A stretch of DNA of 64,000 bases from Lotus japonicus (Eukaryota; Streptophyta; Magnoliopsida; Fabales; Fabaceae). Positions 40,288-50,101 of the stretch are shown here, piece after piece. Positions within the stretch are counted from its first letter, which is position 1. Every line of letters starts with the position of its first letter. Below the pieces are notes generated by a model, which saw nothing but the letters and a program-made list of their open reading frames with translations, did not search any database and had not been told where the DNA came from. The stretch lies in NCBI RefSeq assembly GCF_012489685.1, contig NC_080042.1:32741158-32805157 (forward strand). The letters run 5' to 3'. The translations under genes and the position numbers were made by a program.

Positions 40288-43167
40288 CTAGGGTTTATCA
40301 GTTCGACGCAGAAGTTCCATCATCATGTGCTTCATTTCAATTAGCATGGATTCATGAGTGTCAAGACGCTGTTCCATGATGTCGAGTCTGGACGAGCTTG
40401 ACGGAGTAGAGCCGGAAGGAACATTCTGAGCAGATTGAGGAGCTGGAATGGAAGCAGAAGCAGCAGAAGTAAACACTACTGGTGCAAGTGCTTGGCATCT
40501 AAGAGCTTCAGCCTCAGCTTCAATTCGTTCTGCCTCTAATCTGGCTTGTTCAGCTTGAGCTGCTGCTTGACGTGCAGCTTCTTCTGCTTGTTCTTTCTTT
40601 TTCTTAGCTTCTTCAATAGCTTCAAGAAGCTTATGTCTCTGTTCTTGTTCATGAAGAGCCACCCTTCGAGCATACCTTTGCTTTGCAGCCTCAATCCTCT
40701 GACTTACCTCTGCATGCAGGAGCTGCATCATAATTGGAACTTGAGCCACTAGCCAGGTGCCTAGATTGTTCCACTCATCAACCACACGTTCAGCATTCTC
40801 ACTTAGGTCAGTCTGACCGTGCACATTGCGTAGCATCAAGGAGGCTTCATGATAGAAAATATTGATGCACTCAGAGAGAGATGTGGGTTGAAGGTGAGTG
40901 TAGGGAATTATGGAGAGGTTGGTTTCAGGAGAGGCTGGGTGATTGCTGCTGTGAGCTTCAGAGGCACCGTGTGGAGAGCCAATGTTAAACATTTGAGCAT
41001 TGGGTTCAGAGGTTCTAAGGTGAGGTTCTGAAGTTTCAACCAGAGGATGGGGTGATCTAACCGAGGATTGGTTAGACACAGATTGTTCTGGTTCAGGTTC
41101 TGGTTGAATAGGCTCTTGTTGGTCTGGGGCAGGGTGAGCTTGTTGAGCCAAAGGGTCTGCCTCATGTAAAGGATTGGCCAAGATAGGTTCATCTGGGTCA
41201 ACTAGACGTTCAGGTCTAGGGCCAGGATATCTCCTAGGGCTTGGACAAGTGAGATAATACTCTTCTAAGGTAGACACCTTTTCTTTTCTGACCTCCATGA
41301 ATTTTCTAATGGATTCAGAGTTATTGGAGGGAGAAGAGTCAGCAACATTGGTTGGGAAGGATACAGGTGTAAAGGCTGTGGAAGAGTCTGTATCCGTGGG
41401 TCTGAGAGCCAGACGTTCTGATGCTCTTGGGACAGAGTGATCAGAAGTTCTGGGTCCAGGTTCTGTGTGGGTAGGCTCTGGTTGTTCAAGTGGGTTGTAT
41501 GGAATGGTGATGGGAGAGGTTGGTTCTTCTGACCTAGAGGGTTGGTTCTGGAGCAAATTCCAGAGAGGTGCTTCAGTAGGGGAAGGTTGAAAGAACGAAG
41601 ACCTTGGGGAATGTGGTGGAGAGGTGGTTTGTGCAGCTGGTTGGGATTCAGGAATAGGAGTGAGGGGATTTGAAGAGTGTTTGAGCATGGCAGATATGGG
41701 GAGTGCATCAAATAAATTCAAATCATCATCAGAAGCAATGGCAGACTTACTTGAATGTGCTGATGATCTTGTCACTCTGGCAGGAGTTTCAATCCTTCTG
41801 ACCACTTCAGCAGCTGGTTCCACCCGAGTAGGCTTCACCACGATTCTGACCTGCTTCTTCTTCTTCTGAGGAGGACCATCCTCATTGTCACCATCATCAC
41901 CATCATCACCATCATCGGGCTTGCTGATTTCATCTTGCTTTCTCTTGGATTGACCAGCCTTCTTCTTTTTGATCAGAGGGACATCTGATTCCTCAGAAGA
42001 TTCTTCTAGGATCATCTTCCTCTGAACTTTCTTCTTGGGAGGAGAAGGAAACTCTGGAGCTGGCGGCAGTCTGCTGAAGAAGTCATCGAGATCAATTTCG
42101 AATCCTTGAGCCCTTAGGTCTTCAACATAGCACCTAATGGCGTCAGGATTGTCTGCCTGTGTCCACAGAGGGTAATCATTTAGAGGCATCCTTCTACTTC
42201 TGATCTCAGAAGATGTGTCTTCATGGGCAGGAGCAATCTTCTTCTTGATTAGGCCCATCTTCTTTAGAGAATTTGCCGTGAAGACATCACTGACAATGGT
42301 GGTCAGATCCTCTGTGCATCCAGCATTTATCAGATCTTGAACTAGGCCACTCTCAATGAAGAGATCAGACAGAAGTCTCCCGAAGGGAATATACTTGATC
42401 GCTGACTTGATGGAGGCAGTGGTACGAGACTTCCGGATACATTCCTTCAAGTAGGAGAACTGGAAGTAGGGAAGGCAGATCTTCTTCTGGTCTTGGATGA
42501 AGAACAACATCACCTTCTGGTTGAAGTTGATGTAGTCTGGGGAACTGCCCTTTGGTCTCTGGTTTATGCAGTGGAGCAAAATTTTGTGCCAGATCCTGAG
42601 CTTGGGATGAAGGTCCATCACCTTGTAATTCGTCTTGCCCGGTTTGTAATTGGTGTACAGGGCCTTGTTGATTGTATCCTTCGTCTTGGGTTTCAGCTTC
42701 GATTCCGTGAATTGGAAACGATACCCAAAAGCAGTGTCTGCACCCAGCAAGTTCACGAAGGACTTCTCTGTGATGATGATCTTTCTTCCAAGAATGTGAG
42801 ATACCACCTGAGTATCATCGCAGTCGGCGTGCTTCCAGAATTCCTTGATCAGTTTATCATACACCGGTCCTCGAAGTCTGTTGAAGTAATTTCCCCAACC
42901 TTGAACTTGGACTTCAGGACGAAGATCATACCCATTTGTAGCAAGGTTGTCGAGGTCGAATCTCCATTCTGCCAGTACTTGAAGTTCATCAGGAGCAAAA
43001 ACGCAATGAACGGCACAGCCCCGTTCTGCAATCGGAAGAATCTGCTCTTGAGCTTGACCTTGATCTTGTGTCGGATTCTCAGGACCCCTTTGACCCGTTG
43101 CTAGACCAACTACCATGTGAGGGAACTGGGTTGCATCTGCAGTAGCTCTTCTGGTTTGACTCACCAT
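40288..43167 (-). CDS. Sirevirus env-like protein (element A), 959 aa
   Basis: Uninterrupted ORF after pol. I chose ATG 43167 (MVSQTRRATADATQFP); the frame is open upstream to 43350 through a hydrophobic stretch but has no ATG there. Residues about 60-260 form the conserved block (VQGWGNYFNRLRGPVYDKL, IKEFWKHADCDD, LYTNYKPG, PKLRIWHKILLHCIN). Next comes a basic region (KKKVQRK, KKKKAGQSKRK) with an acidic run (DDGDDGDDGDNEDG), then a long Pro/Ser/Thr-rich middle. The C-terminus has a strong Glu/Lys/Ala coiled coil (EEAKKKKEQAEEAARQ) and ends LLRRTDKP. No clear signal peptide or membrane anchor, so viral-envelope function is not supported. Pol ends in TGA with another TGA 12 codons on, so the D-type readthrough is absent here. 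Confidence 0.82.
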   Translation of the reverse strand: MVSQTRRATADATQFPHMVVGLATGQRGPENPTQDQGQAQEQILPIAERGCAVHCVFAPDELQVLAEWRFDLDNLATNGYDLRPEVQVQGWGNYFNRLRGPVYDKLIKEFWKHADCDDTQVVSHILGRKIIITEKSFVNLLGADTAFGYRFQFTESKLKPKTKDTINKALYTNYKPGKTNYKVMDLHPKLRIWHKILLHCINQRPKGSSPDYINFNQKVMLFFIQDQKKICLPYFQFSYLKECIRKSRTTASIKSAIKYIPFGRLLSDLFIESGLVQDLINAGCTEDLTTIVSDVFTANSLKKMGLIKKKIAPAHEDTSSEIRSRRMPLNDYPLWTQADNPDAIRCYVEDLRAQGFEIDLDDFFSRLPPAPEFPSPPKKKVQRKMILEESSEESDVPLIKKKKAGQSKRKQDEISKPDDGDDGDDGDNEDGPPQKKKKQVRIVVKPTRVEPAAEVVRRIETPARVTRSSAHSSKSAIASDDDLNLFDALPISAMLKHSSNPLTPIPESQPAAQTTSPPHSPRSSFFQPSPTEAPLWNLLQNQPSRSEEPTSPITIPYNPLEQPEPTHTEPGPRTSDHSVPRASERLALRPTDTDSSTAFTPVSFPTNVADSSPSNNSESIRKFMEVRKEKVSTLEEYYLTCPSPRRYPGPRPERLVDPDEPILANPLHEADPLAQQAHPAPDQQEPIQPEPEPEQSVSNQSSVRSPHPLVETSEPHLRTSEPNAQMFNIGSPHGASEAHSSNHPASPETNLSIIPYTHLQPTSLSECINIFYHEASLMLRNVHGQTDLSENAERVVDEWNNLGTWLVAQVPIMMQLLHAEVSQRIEAAKQRYARRVALHEQEQRHKLLEAIEEAKKKKEQAEEAARQAAAQAEQARLEAERIEAEAEALRCQALAPVVFTSAASASIPAPQSAQNVPSGSTPSSSSRLDIMEQRLDTHESMLIEMKHMMMELLRRTDKP

Positions 43168-43611
43168 TTTTGAAGCGGTTGAAGGTTTGAGGTAGAAGAT
43201 GAAGGTTGAAAGATAAAGAGAGATCGAGAGAGAAAACAAGGATGAGCGGTTTTGAAATAGCAGAGAGAGAGAGAGTAAAAACCGGAAGTGAAAGAGATCG
43301 TGTGTGTATAGTGGGTTTTGACAAATAACCGTTGTTGATTCAAAAAGCACTTTAAGATCAACGGTTGAAAATTAAAGATAGATAGTAACAGTAAATACAC
43401 AAATCACACACATGAGAGAAGCACATCTACACGCAATCATAACAGACTGTCACACGGGCACAAGGAACTATGCATCAGAAATACTGACACACGTGTTGCT
43501 GTCTCAGCTTCAGAGTCAGTACCAGTGGGTACACACACTCTGATTGAGTTACCTTCTGGACTAGACATCTTCTGATCAAGAAGTATCATAGTCAGAGGTT
43601 CTGATCCATCT
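43168..43611 (-). other. Pol-env spacer of element A
   Basis: 444 bp in frame with both pol and env but containing stops in its first part. From 43350 to 43168 it is open and rich in Leu, Ser and Phe. Nothing else is recognised. Confidence 0.5.
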
Positions 43612-46600
43612 TCACTCTGGACAAAAGTCCATGTTTAGATTTTTCAGAATAAAATTAAATCTATCCTCTGCTAAGGGCTTTGTAAAGATATCTGCCCATT
43701 GATGGTCAGTATCAACAAACTTCAGAAGAAGTACGCCCTTCTGTACATAATCTCTAATGAAGTGATACTTTACCTCAATGTGCTTTGCCCTTGAATGCAA
43801 GATAGGATTCTTACTCAATGAGATTGCAGCAGTGTTATCACAATAGATTGGGATATTACTCTCAAGGATCTAATAATCCTCCAGCTGATGTTTCATCCAG
43901 AGCATCTGAGTGCTGCATATTGCTGCTGAGATATATTCTGCCTCTGCAGTTGATAGTGCAATGGTTGATTGCCTTTTGCTTGCCCATGAGACTAGATTGC
44001 TTCCCAGAAATTGACAATTTCCAGAAGTACTTTTTCTCTCTGTTCTATCTCCAGCATAATCAGCATCACAATAACCTGAAAGCTTATACTCTGATGTTTT
44101 CTTATACATCAAGCCAAGGTTAGTGGTGCCTTTCAAATACCTTAGGATCCTCTTAACAGCAGTTAAGTGGGTTTCCCTTGGATCTGATTGGAAACGAGCA
44201 CATAAATGAACACTAAATAGTATGTCTGGCCTAGATGCAGTTAAGTATAGAAGTGAACCTATCATGCCACGATAGAGCTTCTGACATACTTTACCACTTT
44301 TATCTTCTTTCTCCAGAATGCATGTAGGATGCATTGGAGTCTTGGCCACTGTAGATTCCAGCATATTGAACTTCTTCAGAAGTTCTTTAGTGTACTTGCT
44401 CTGATGGATATATGTTCCTTCTAGTGTCTGATCAACTTGTATTCCCATAAAGTACTTTAATTCTCCCATCATACTCATCTCAAATTCAGCCTGCATCATC
44501 TCAGAAAATTCTTTGCATAGAGATTGATTAGCAGAACCAAATATAATATCATCAACATAAATTTGCACAATTAAGATATCATCTTTATAAGTCTTGCAAA
44601 AAAGAGTTGTATCTACTTTACCCCTTACAAACTCATTCTCCAGAAGGAATGAGCTGAGTCTCTCATACCACGCTCTGGGAGCTTGCTTCAGACCATAGAG
44701 TGATTTCTTCAATTTGAACACATGGTCTGGTTTCTTCTCATCTTCAAAACCTGGGGGTTGATGAACATAGACTTCCTCAGAGATATAACCATTTAGGAAG
44801 GCACTCTTCACGTCCATCTGATGTAGAACTATGTTGTGATTTACTGAGAAAGAGATCAACAGTCTGATTGCCTCCAGTCTTGCTACTGGAGCAAATGTTT
44901 CAGTGTAGTCTATTCCTTCCTGCTGGCTGTAGCCTTGAGCAACTAGCCTTGCCTTGTTTCTGACTACATCTCCTTTCTCATTCAGCTTGTTTCTGAATAC
45001 CCATTTCGTTCCAATAACATGGACACTCTCAGGCTTCTTCACTAAGCTCCAAACATCGTTCTTGGAGAATTGATTCAATTCTTCTTCCATGGCCAGAATC
45101 CAATCCTTGTCCTGAAGAGCTTCATCTATGGACTTGGGTTCAATTAAGGACACCAATCCTTTCAGACTGAGCAAGGTCTCTTCAGAGGGTCTGAAGGCAG
45201 ATCTGGTTCTGACTGGTTCGTCTTTGTTGCCCAGAATCAATTCCTTAGGGTGAGCTGCAGTGATTCTGCTCTTCTTCAGAGTTTGTGAGTTAGAGGGACC
45301 AGCTTCTTCCTCTGGTTCATCTTCCTCTGGCTCAACTTCCTCTGGAGCTTTGCCTTTGTCAGAAACATTAATGCTTAAATCTGCAAACTTTTCAGCTAGC
45401 TTTGACTGGTCAGAGTCAAGCTTATCGTCAAATCTAACATGAATAGATTCTTCAATAGTCTTAGCATCAGTATTATAAAATCTAAAACCTTTAGATCTAT
45501 CAGAATAACCAAGTAATAGACACTTAGAAGACTTAGCATCAAATTTATGCAATCTATCCTTAGTATTGAGAACATAACAAACACAGCCAAAAGGATGAAA
45601 ATAAGAAATGTTGGGTTTTATGTTCTTCCACAATTCATAAGGAGTCTTATTCAGAATTGGTCTCACAGAGATTCTGTTCTGAATGTAACATGCTGTATTT
45701 ACTGCCTCGGCCCAAAAGTGCTTAGCCATGCCAGTTTCTTGGAGCATGGTTCTAGCCATCTCCTGAAGAGTTCTGTTCTTCCTCTCAACAACACCATTTT
45801 GTTGAGGAGTTCTGGGACAAGAGAAATCATGTGCAATTCCATAGGAATCAAACAGACTCTCAAACTTGTCATTCTCAAACTCTCCACCATGGTCACTTCT
45901 GACACGCACAATCCTACAAGCCTTCTCGTTTTGCACTTGAGCAATGAAGGTAGAGAACACAACATGAGACTCATCCTTGCGGGTTAGAAACTTTACACAT
46001 GTCCAGCGGCTATAGTCATCAACGATAACCATCCCATATCTCTTGCCACCTATAGACTCAGTTTTCACTGGTCCAAAAAGGTCGATATGCAGAAGTTCTA
46101 ACGGCCTTGAGGTTGAGACAACATTCTTTGCCTTGAAAGGGACTTTTGTGAATTTGCCTTTCTGACATGCTTCACAAAGAGCGTCTGAAGCGAACTTCAG
46201 ATTGGGTAAGCCCCTGACAAGGTTTTGCTTGCTCAGTTGAGAAATCTTTCTCATACTGGCATGCCCTAACCGTCTATGCCATACCCACTGCTCTTCATTA
46301 ACAGACAGAAGGCACTTCACATTCTGAGCCTCCAACTCAGATAATCTGATCTTATAAATGTTGTTCTTCCTCTTGCTGTTAAACAGAACAGAGCCATCGA
46401 TCTGACTTACAGCCCGGCAGGACTTTTGATTGAATATAACATCATAACCCTTGTCAGCTAATTGACTTATAGACAATAAGTTATGTGTTAAGCCGTCTAC
46501 CAATAACACATTATCAATGCATGGACTACTATCTACACAAATAGTACCAGTACCAACAATTTTACCCTTTTCATTTCCTCCAAAGCCAACTTCGCCTCCA

Positions 46601-46716
46601 GGCTTAAGTTTCAGCTCTCGGAACATACGCCTTTCTCCCGTCATGTGACGCGAGCATCCACTGTCCAGATACCATGATTGGTGTTTCAGTGGAGCTATCA
46701 AGGATATCTGCAACAT
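43612..46716 (-). pseudogene. pol: Copia Pol of element A: protease, integrase, reverse transcriptase, RNase H (one in-frame stop)
   Basis: Polyprotein with all domains in copia order. Retropepsin active site [11 protein letters not shown] is near residue 17. The GAG-pre-integrase WHRRLGHAS follows. Integrase shows its DDE in [16 protein letters not shown] and [11 protein letters not shown]. Reverse transcriptase has [38 protein letters not shown] and catalytic YVDDIIFG. RNase H has CDADYAGDR and [15 protein letters not shown] at 43869-43871 stops translation inside RNase H; the same frame then continues with CDNTAAISLSKNPILHSRA and HFIRDYV to TGA 43612-43614. The first ATG-equivalent is uncertain because the frame begins by overlapping gag (46604-46716) in another frame, either a frameshift mutation or a recoding site. 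Apart from that stop the catalytic residues are intact. Confidence 0.93.
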
Positions 46717-48513
46717 AGATAATCTTGTCCTTAGGTACCCACTTTCTGGGTCCTCTCTTGTTAGTTACCCCAGAGGTTCTGATCACCTTGGGTGTCTCAA
46801 CATGATATTTTAAAGGAATATTTGCATGATATTTAGTCATAGAGAAGGATCCCTTTTTAAGAGGGTTTTTAGCAATTTTAGCAGGTACAGGATCAGGCAA
46901 TATGGTACCAGAGGGAACAAAGCATTCATACAAGGATTTAGCTTTAGACACAGAGGTCTCATTTCTAATTGGTTTAGAATAGCCAATGCCATGCATTCCA
47001 TTTCTGCTTACGCCATAGATCATTGAAGCCATTAAGCTTCTATCCACGCTTTTAGCTAGGAATCTTTGAAAAGACTTTTCATACTTAGATTCATTTCTAC
47101 AATCAGAGGCATCACAGGCAACAATTTCTTCTAACTTAGCAATCTGGTTCTTAAGCACAGAGTTAGAATTGATCAAGGCATGATTATCATTTTTCAAATC
47201 AGAAATAATTTTCTCATGTTCAGAAGGAGTCTTGGAAACAGCAGATAAGTTCTTTTTCAGCTTCTTATGCTTAGACAATAAGGAGTTATACTTATCCATA
47301 ATATCAGACAATGCATGTTTCAGTTCAGAGGTAGAGAAAGAAGCGAATACCTCATTTTCATCGTCTGAGTTAGGATTTCCTTCTGATTCTGAGTCAGAGT
47401 CAACAGTTCCCTTTGACTCTGCTTCCTTGTCTTTGACAATGGCCATGAGTCCTTGGACTTCACCATCAGAGTCAACATCCTCTGACTCTGATTCATCAAA
47501 TGTCACCATCAGACTCTTCTTTGTCTTGAAGTGCTTCTTTGGCTTCTTGTCCTTCTTCAATTTTGGACAGTCACTTTTGTAGTGCCCTGATTCTTTGCAC
47601 TCAAAGCATGTGACTTCCTTAAGTGAGGACTTCTTCTGACCTGAGGATTCAGACTTTCCTTTTGCCTTTCCAGAGCCTTTGTATTTGCTCTGCCTGTGCT
47701 TCCAGATGCGATTGAGTCTCTTGGAGATCAGAGTCAGCTCATCTTCACCAGAATCTTCTGATGCTTCTTCAGATTCCTCTTCTTCAGCTTGAAGAGCTTT
47801 TGACTTCTCAACCTTAGCCTTTTCAGATTTAGATTTCAAGGCTATGGACTTTTTCCTCAGATCTTGCATCTCTGAGCGCTTCAGCTCATGGCATTTCAAA
47901 ATGCTGATGAGTTCTTCTAAACTCATATTCTCAACGTCTCTCGTGAGCTCTATTGAAGTCACTAAAGGCATCCAACTTTCAGGAATACTCCTGATGACCC
48001 TTATGACATGATCTTTTGTTGTGTAGCTCTTGTTGAGAGGTCGTATGCCAGCTACAAGCAGCTGAAATCTGGAGAACATTTCTTCAATGGATTCATTTGG
48101 CTCCATGATGAAGGATTCATACTTTTGGATCAAAGACAATGCTTTGATTCTTTGACTTTCTTGTTTCCTTCATGAGACATCTTCAGAGATTCGAAAATGC
48201 CTTTCGCAAACTCACGATCTGTAATCTTCTGGTACTCTTCATAGGAAATAGCACTTAGAAGAATTGCTCTTGCTTTGTGATGTTGTGAGTACAGCTTCTT
48301 TTGATCTGCAGTCATCTCTGACCTTGGGATCTTCTTGCCATCTGCATCAACTGGACGCTCGTAGCCATCCACAATAATATCCCAGAGATCTGCATCGAAA
48401 CCCAGAAAGAAACTTTCCAGTCTATCTTTCCAATATTCGAACCTTTGACCGTCGAACATAGGAGGCTTTGCATTGTAACCATCTCTTTGAGTTTCACTGG
48501 TGGTGGCAGCCAT
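46604..48513 (-). pseudogene. gag: Copia Gag of element A (one-base frameshift)
   Basis: Starts at ATG 48513 (MAATTSETQRDGYNAKPPMF), with FEYWKDRLESFF and ADLWDIIVDGYE typical of copia Gag N-termini. A one-base change near 48142 stops this frame at 48130. The next frame carries on from 48139 with LIQKYESFIMEPNESIEEMF, RFQLLVAGIRPL, a Glu/Ser-rich stretch and the zinc knuckle CFECKESGHYKSDC. Then come a second acidic stretch, a coiled-coil stretch (LSKHKKLKKNLSAV) and the C-terminus ending near 46604. The long coiled coil downstream of the knuckle is a Sirevirus trait. The particle protein would be truncated after about 127 residues. Confidence 0.9.
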
Positions 48514-48573
48514 TGTTTTTCACACCGGCCCGGATCACTGAACACTGTTAGGTGTGGTAATCAGAACTTGCGA

Positions 48574-48583
48574 TCTGATACCA
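48574..48583 (-). other. Primer-binding site of element A
   Basis: Minus strand TGGTATCAGA, two bases inside the 5' LTR end, complementary to initiator methionine tRNA. Confidence 0.88.
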
Positions 48584-48585
48584 AT

Positions 48586-49853
48586 TGAAGGTATGAAAAA
48601 CGGTAGAAAGGGGGGGTTTGAATAACGTTTTCAGTATAAAACTTCCACCTTAAAGATTTTGACAAATCTTTCGAGAACTTAAGTGCTAAAGATAAGAGAT
48701 AGAAAAGCACACAAGGATTTTATCCTGGTTCACTTGATGAATCACTCAAGCTACTCCAGTCCACCCGTTAAGGTGATTTCTTCCTTCTTAGAATGAAGGC
48801 AATCCACTAATCAGGTAAGAGTTACAACTGCACTTGAAACCTACAAGTGACTAACAATTACACTGACTTAGCTCACACTAAGATTCACTCTCTTAGTCTT
48901 CTCTAGGATCCGATCAACCTTGATCTCCTAAAGTAATCACCACTAAGATTCACTCTCTTAGTCTTCTTAAGGATACTGACCTACCTGGTCCCTTAAGGAA
49001 AATCAAACAACTGTTTGAGGTTGGTGTTTACAAAGGTTTGCTTCTAAATAAGCTGAGTGTAAACTAAATAAATTTTAGATGAAAGAAAGCTTAGAAGAAT
49101 TTAAGTTTGTCTTGCGCGTATGTGAATGCTTCTAGCCGTTTCTTTCAGTCTTCAGCCTCTTTAAATACTCCAAGGATTAGGGTTGAGCGTTGCATGGGAA
49201 ATGCTACCGTTGGAGGGCAGTTCTGGAAAATCCAGCTTCTGCTGTGTCTGAGACTGTTAGGTAGGTCGTCAGGAAGGTACAGTTGCTTTTGTACTTGGAT
49301 AGGGACTTGACCTTTAAACCTAGGAGACTTCTGATCAGGGGAATGCTTCATATTGGAACTTGTGAAGCCGGTTGATCAGAGTCAGAGGGAAAGCCCAGAT
49401 CCTCTGACCATTGTTTCTTCTGATTCTGAACTCAGAGGGAAGAACATGGTCTTCAGAGTATCTTGCTTCTGGACAACAGAATTTCACTAATCAGCTTCTG
49501 GATCTTCAGAGTCTTCTACACCATCAGAATATCTGAGCCTTCAGTGTTTCTTGGTTATCAGACTTTCTGGATCTTCAGAGTTTCTAGTGACTGAGTCCAC
49601 ATCAGAGTTTGTGTAACTTCAGAACTTCTGAAGCTTTTCCACTGTTCATACTGAACATGGTGAATGCGAAAGCGTTTCTTGGGTTGCTCTTTATACACAG
49701 TGCTTCTGATTTGTGTGAGATTGAGTTGAGGTCAGAGCCTGTAAATAGCACACTCAGAAAAACACGTTAGAGTACCACAATTGTTCATATCAAAGGTTAA
49801 CTTGTAATCATCAAAACATAGAGTTGTACTACTAGATCAAACTTGATCTTACA
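48586..49853 (-). repeat. 5' LTR of element A (1268 bp)
   Basis: Minus strand begins TGTAAGATCAAG and ends CATACCTTCA. Same family as LTR A' (410-1616). The TATA position reads TATTTAAA. The U3 part is dense in TCTGA/TCAGA pentamers. Confidence 0.93.
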
Positions 49854-49858
49854 GGTAA

Positions 49859-50101
49859 TGTTGGTAAGGAACCACTTCCTGTGATTAATAATGTCTTGCT
49901 AGTTAAGGGATTAAAACATAATCTACTTAGCATAAGTCAATTATGTGATAGTGTGTTCACTGTTTCCTTTAATAAAGTGAAGTGTAGTGTCACTGATATT
50001 GATGACAAAATCATCTTTGAAGCTCAGAGACAAGGGAATCTATATAAGACAAATTTGGAAAATCTAGGAAATCAAAATGTAACTTGTCTAGTATCGTCAG
50101 A
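49859..50101 (+). pseudogene. Element B pol: GAG-pre-integrase segment
   Basis: Continues the frame broken at 38804: [20 protein letters not shown], then KCSVTDIDDKIIFEAQRQGN and QNVTCLVSSD. Ends at the TCAGA duplication, where solo LTR G3 inserted. Confidence 0.85.

Larger units (their letters stand above)
38805..49853 (-). mobile_element. Nearly complete Sirevirus A, 11.0 kb, minus strand
   Basis: Perfect 5-bp duplication GGTAA (38800-38804 and 49854-49858). Minus-strand order: 5' LTR (48586-49853), PBS (48574-48583), gag, pol, env-like ORF, 3' LTR (38805-40038). By eye the two LTRs differ at only about seven or eight sites, so insertion was recent. Defects: one-base frameshift in gag, gag and pol in different frames, in-frame TAG in RNase H, and loss of the polypurine tract with 34 bp of the 3' LTR. 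It landed in the protease/integrase region of element B. Confidence 0.95.

Noticed and set aside
42493..43104. 203-codon plus-strand frame over the A env-like gene
   Set aside because: Shadow of the minus-strand ORF, which has the conserved motifs and coding context.
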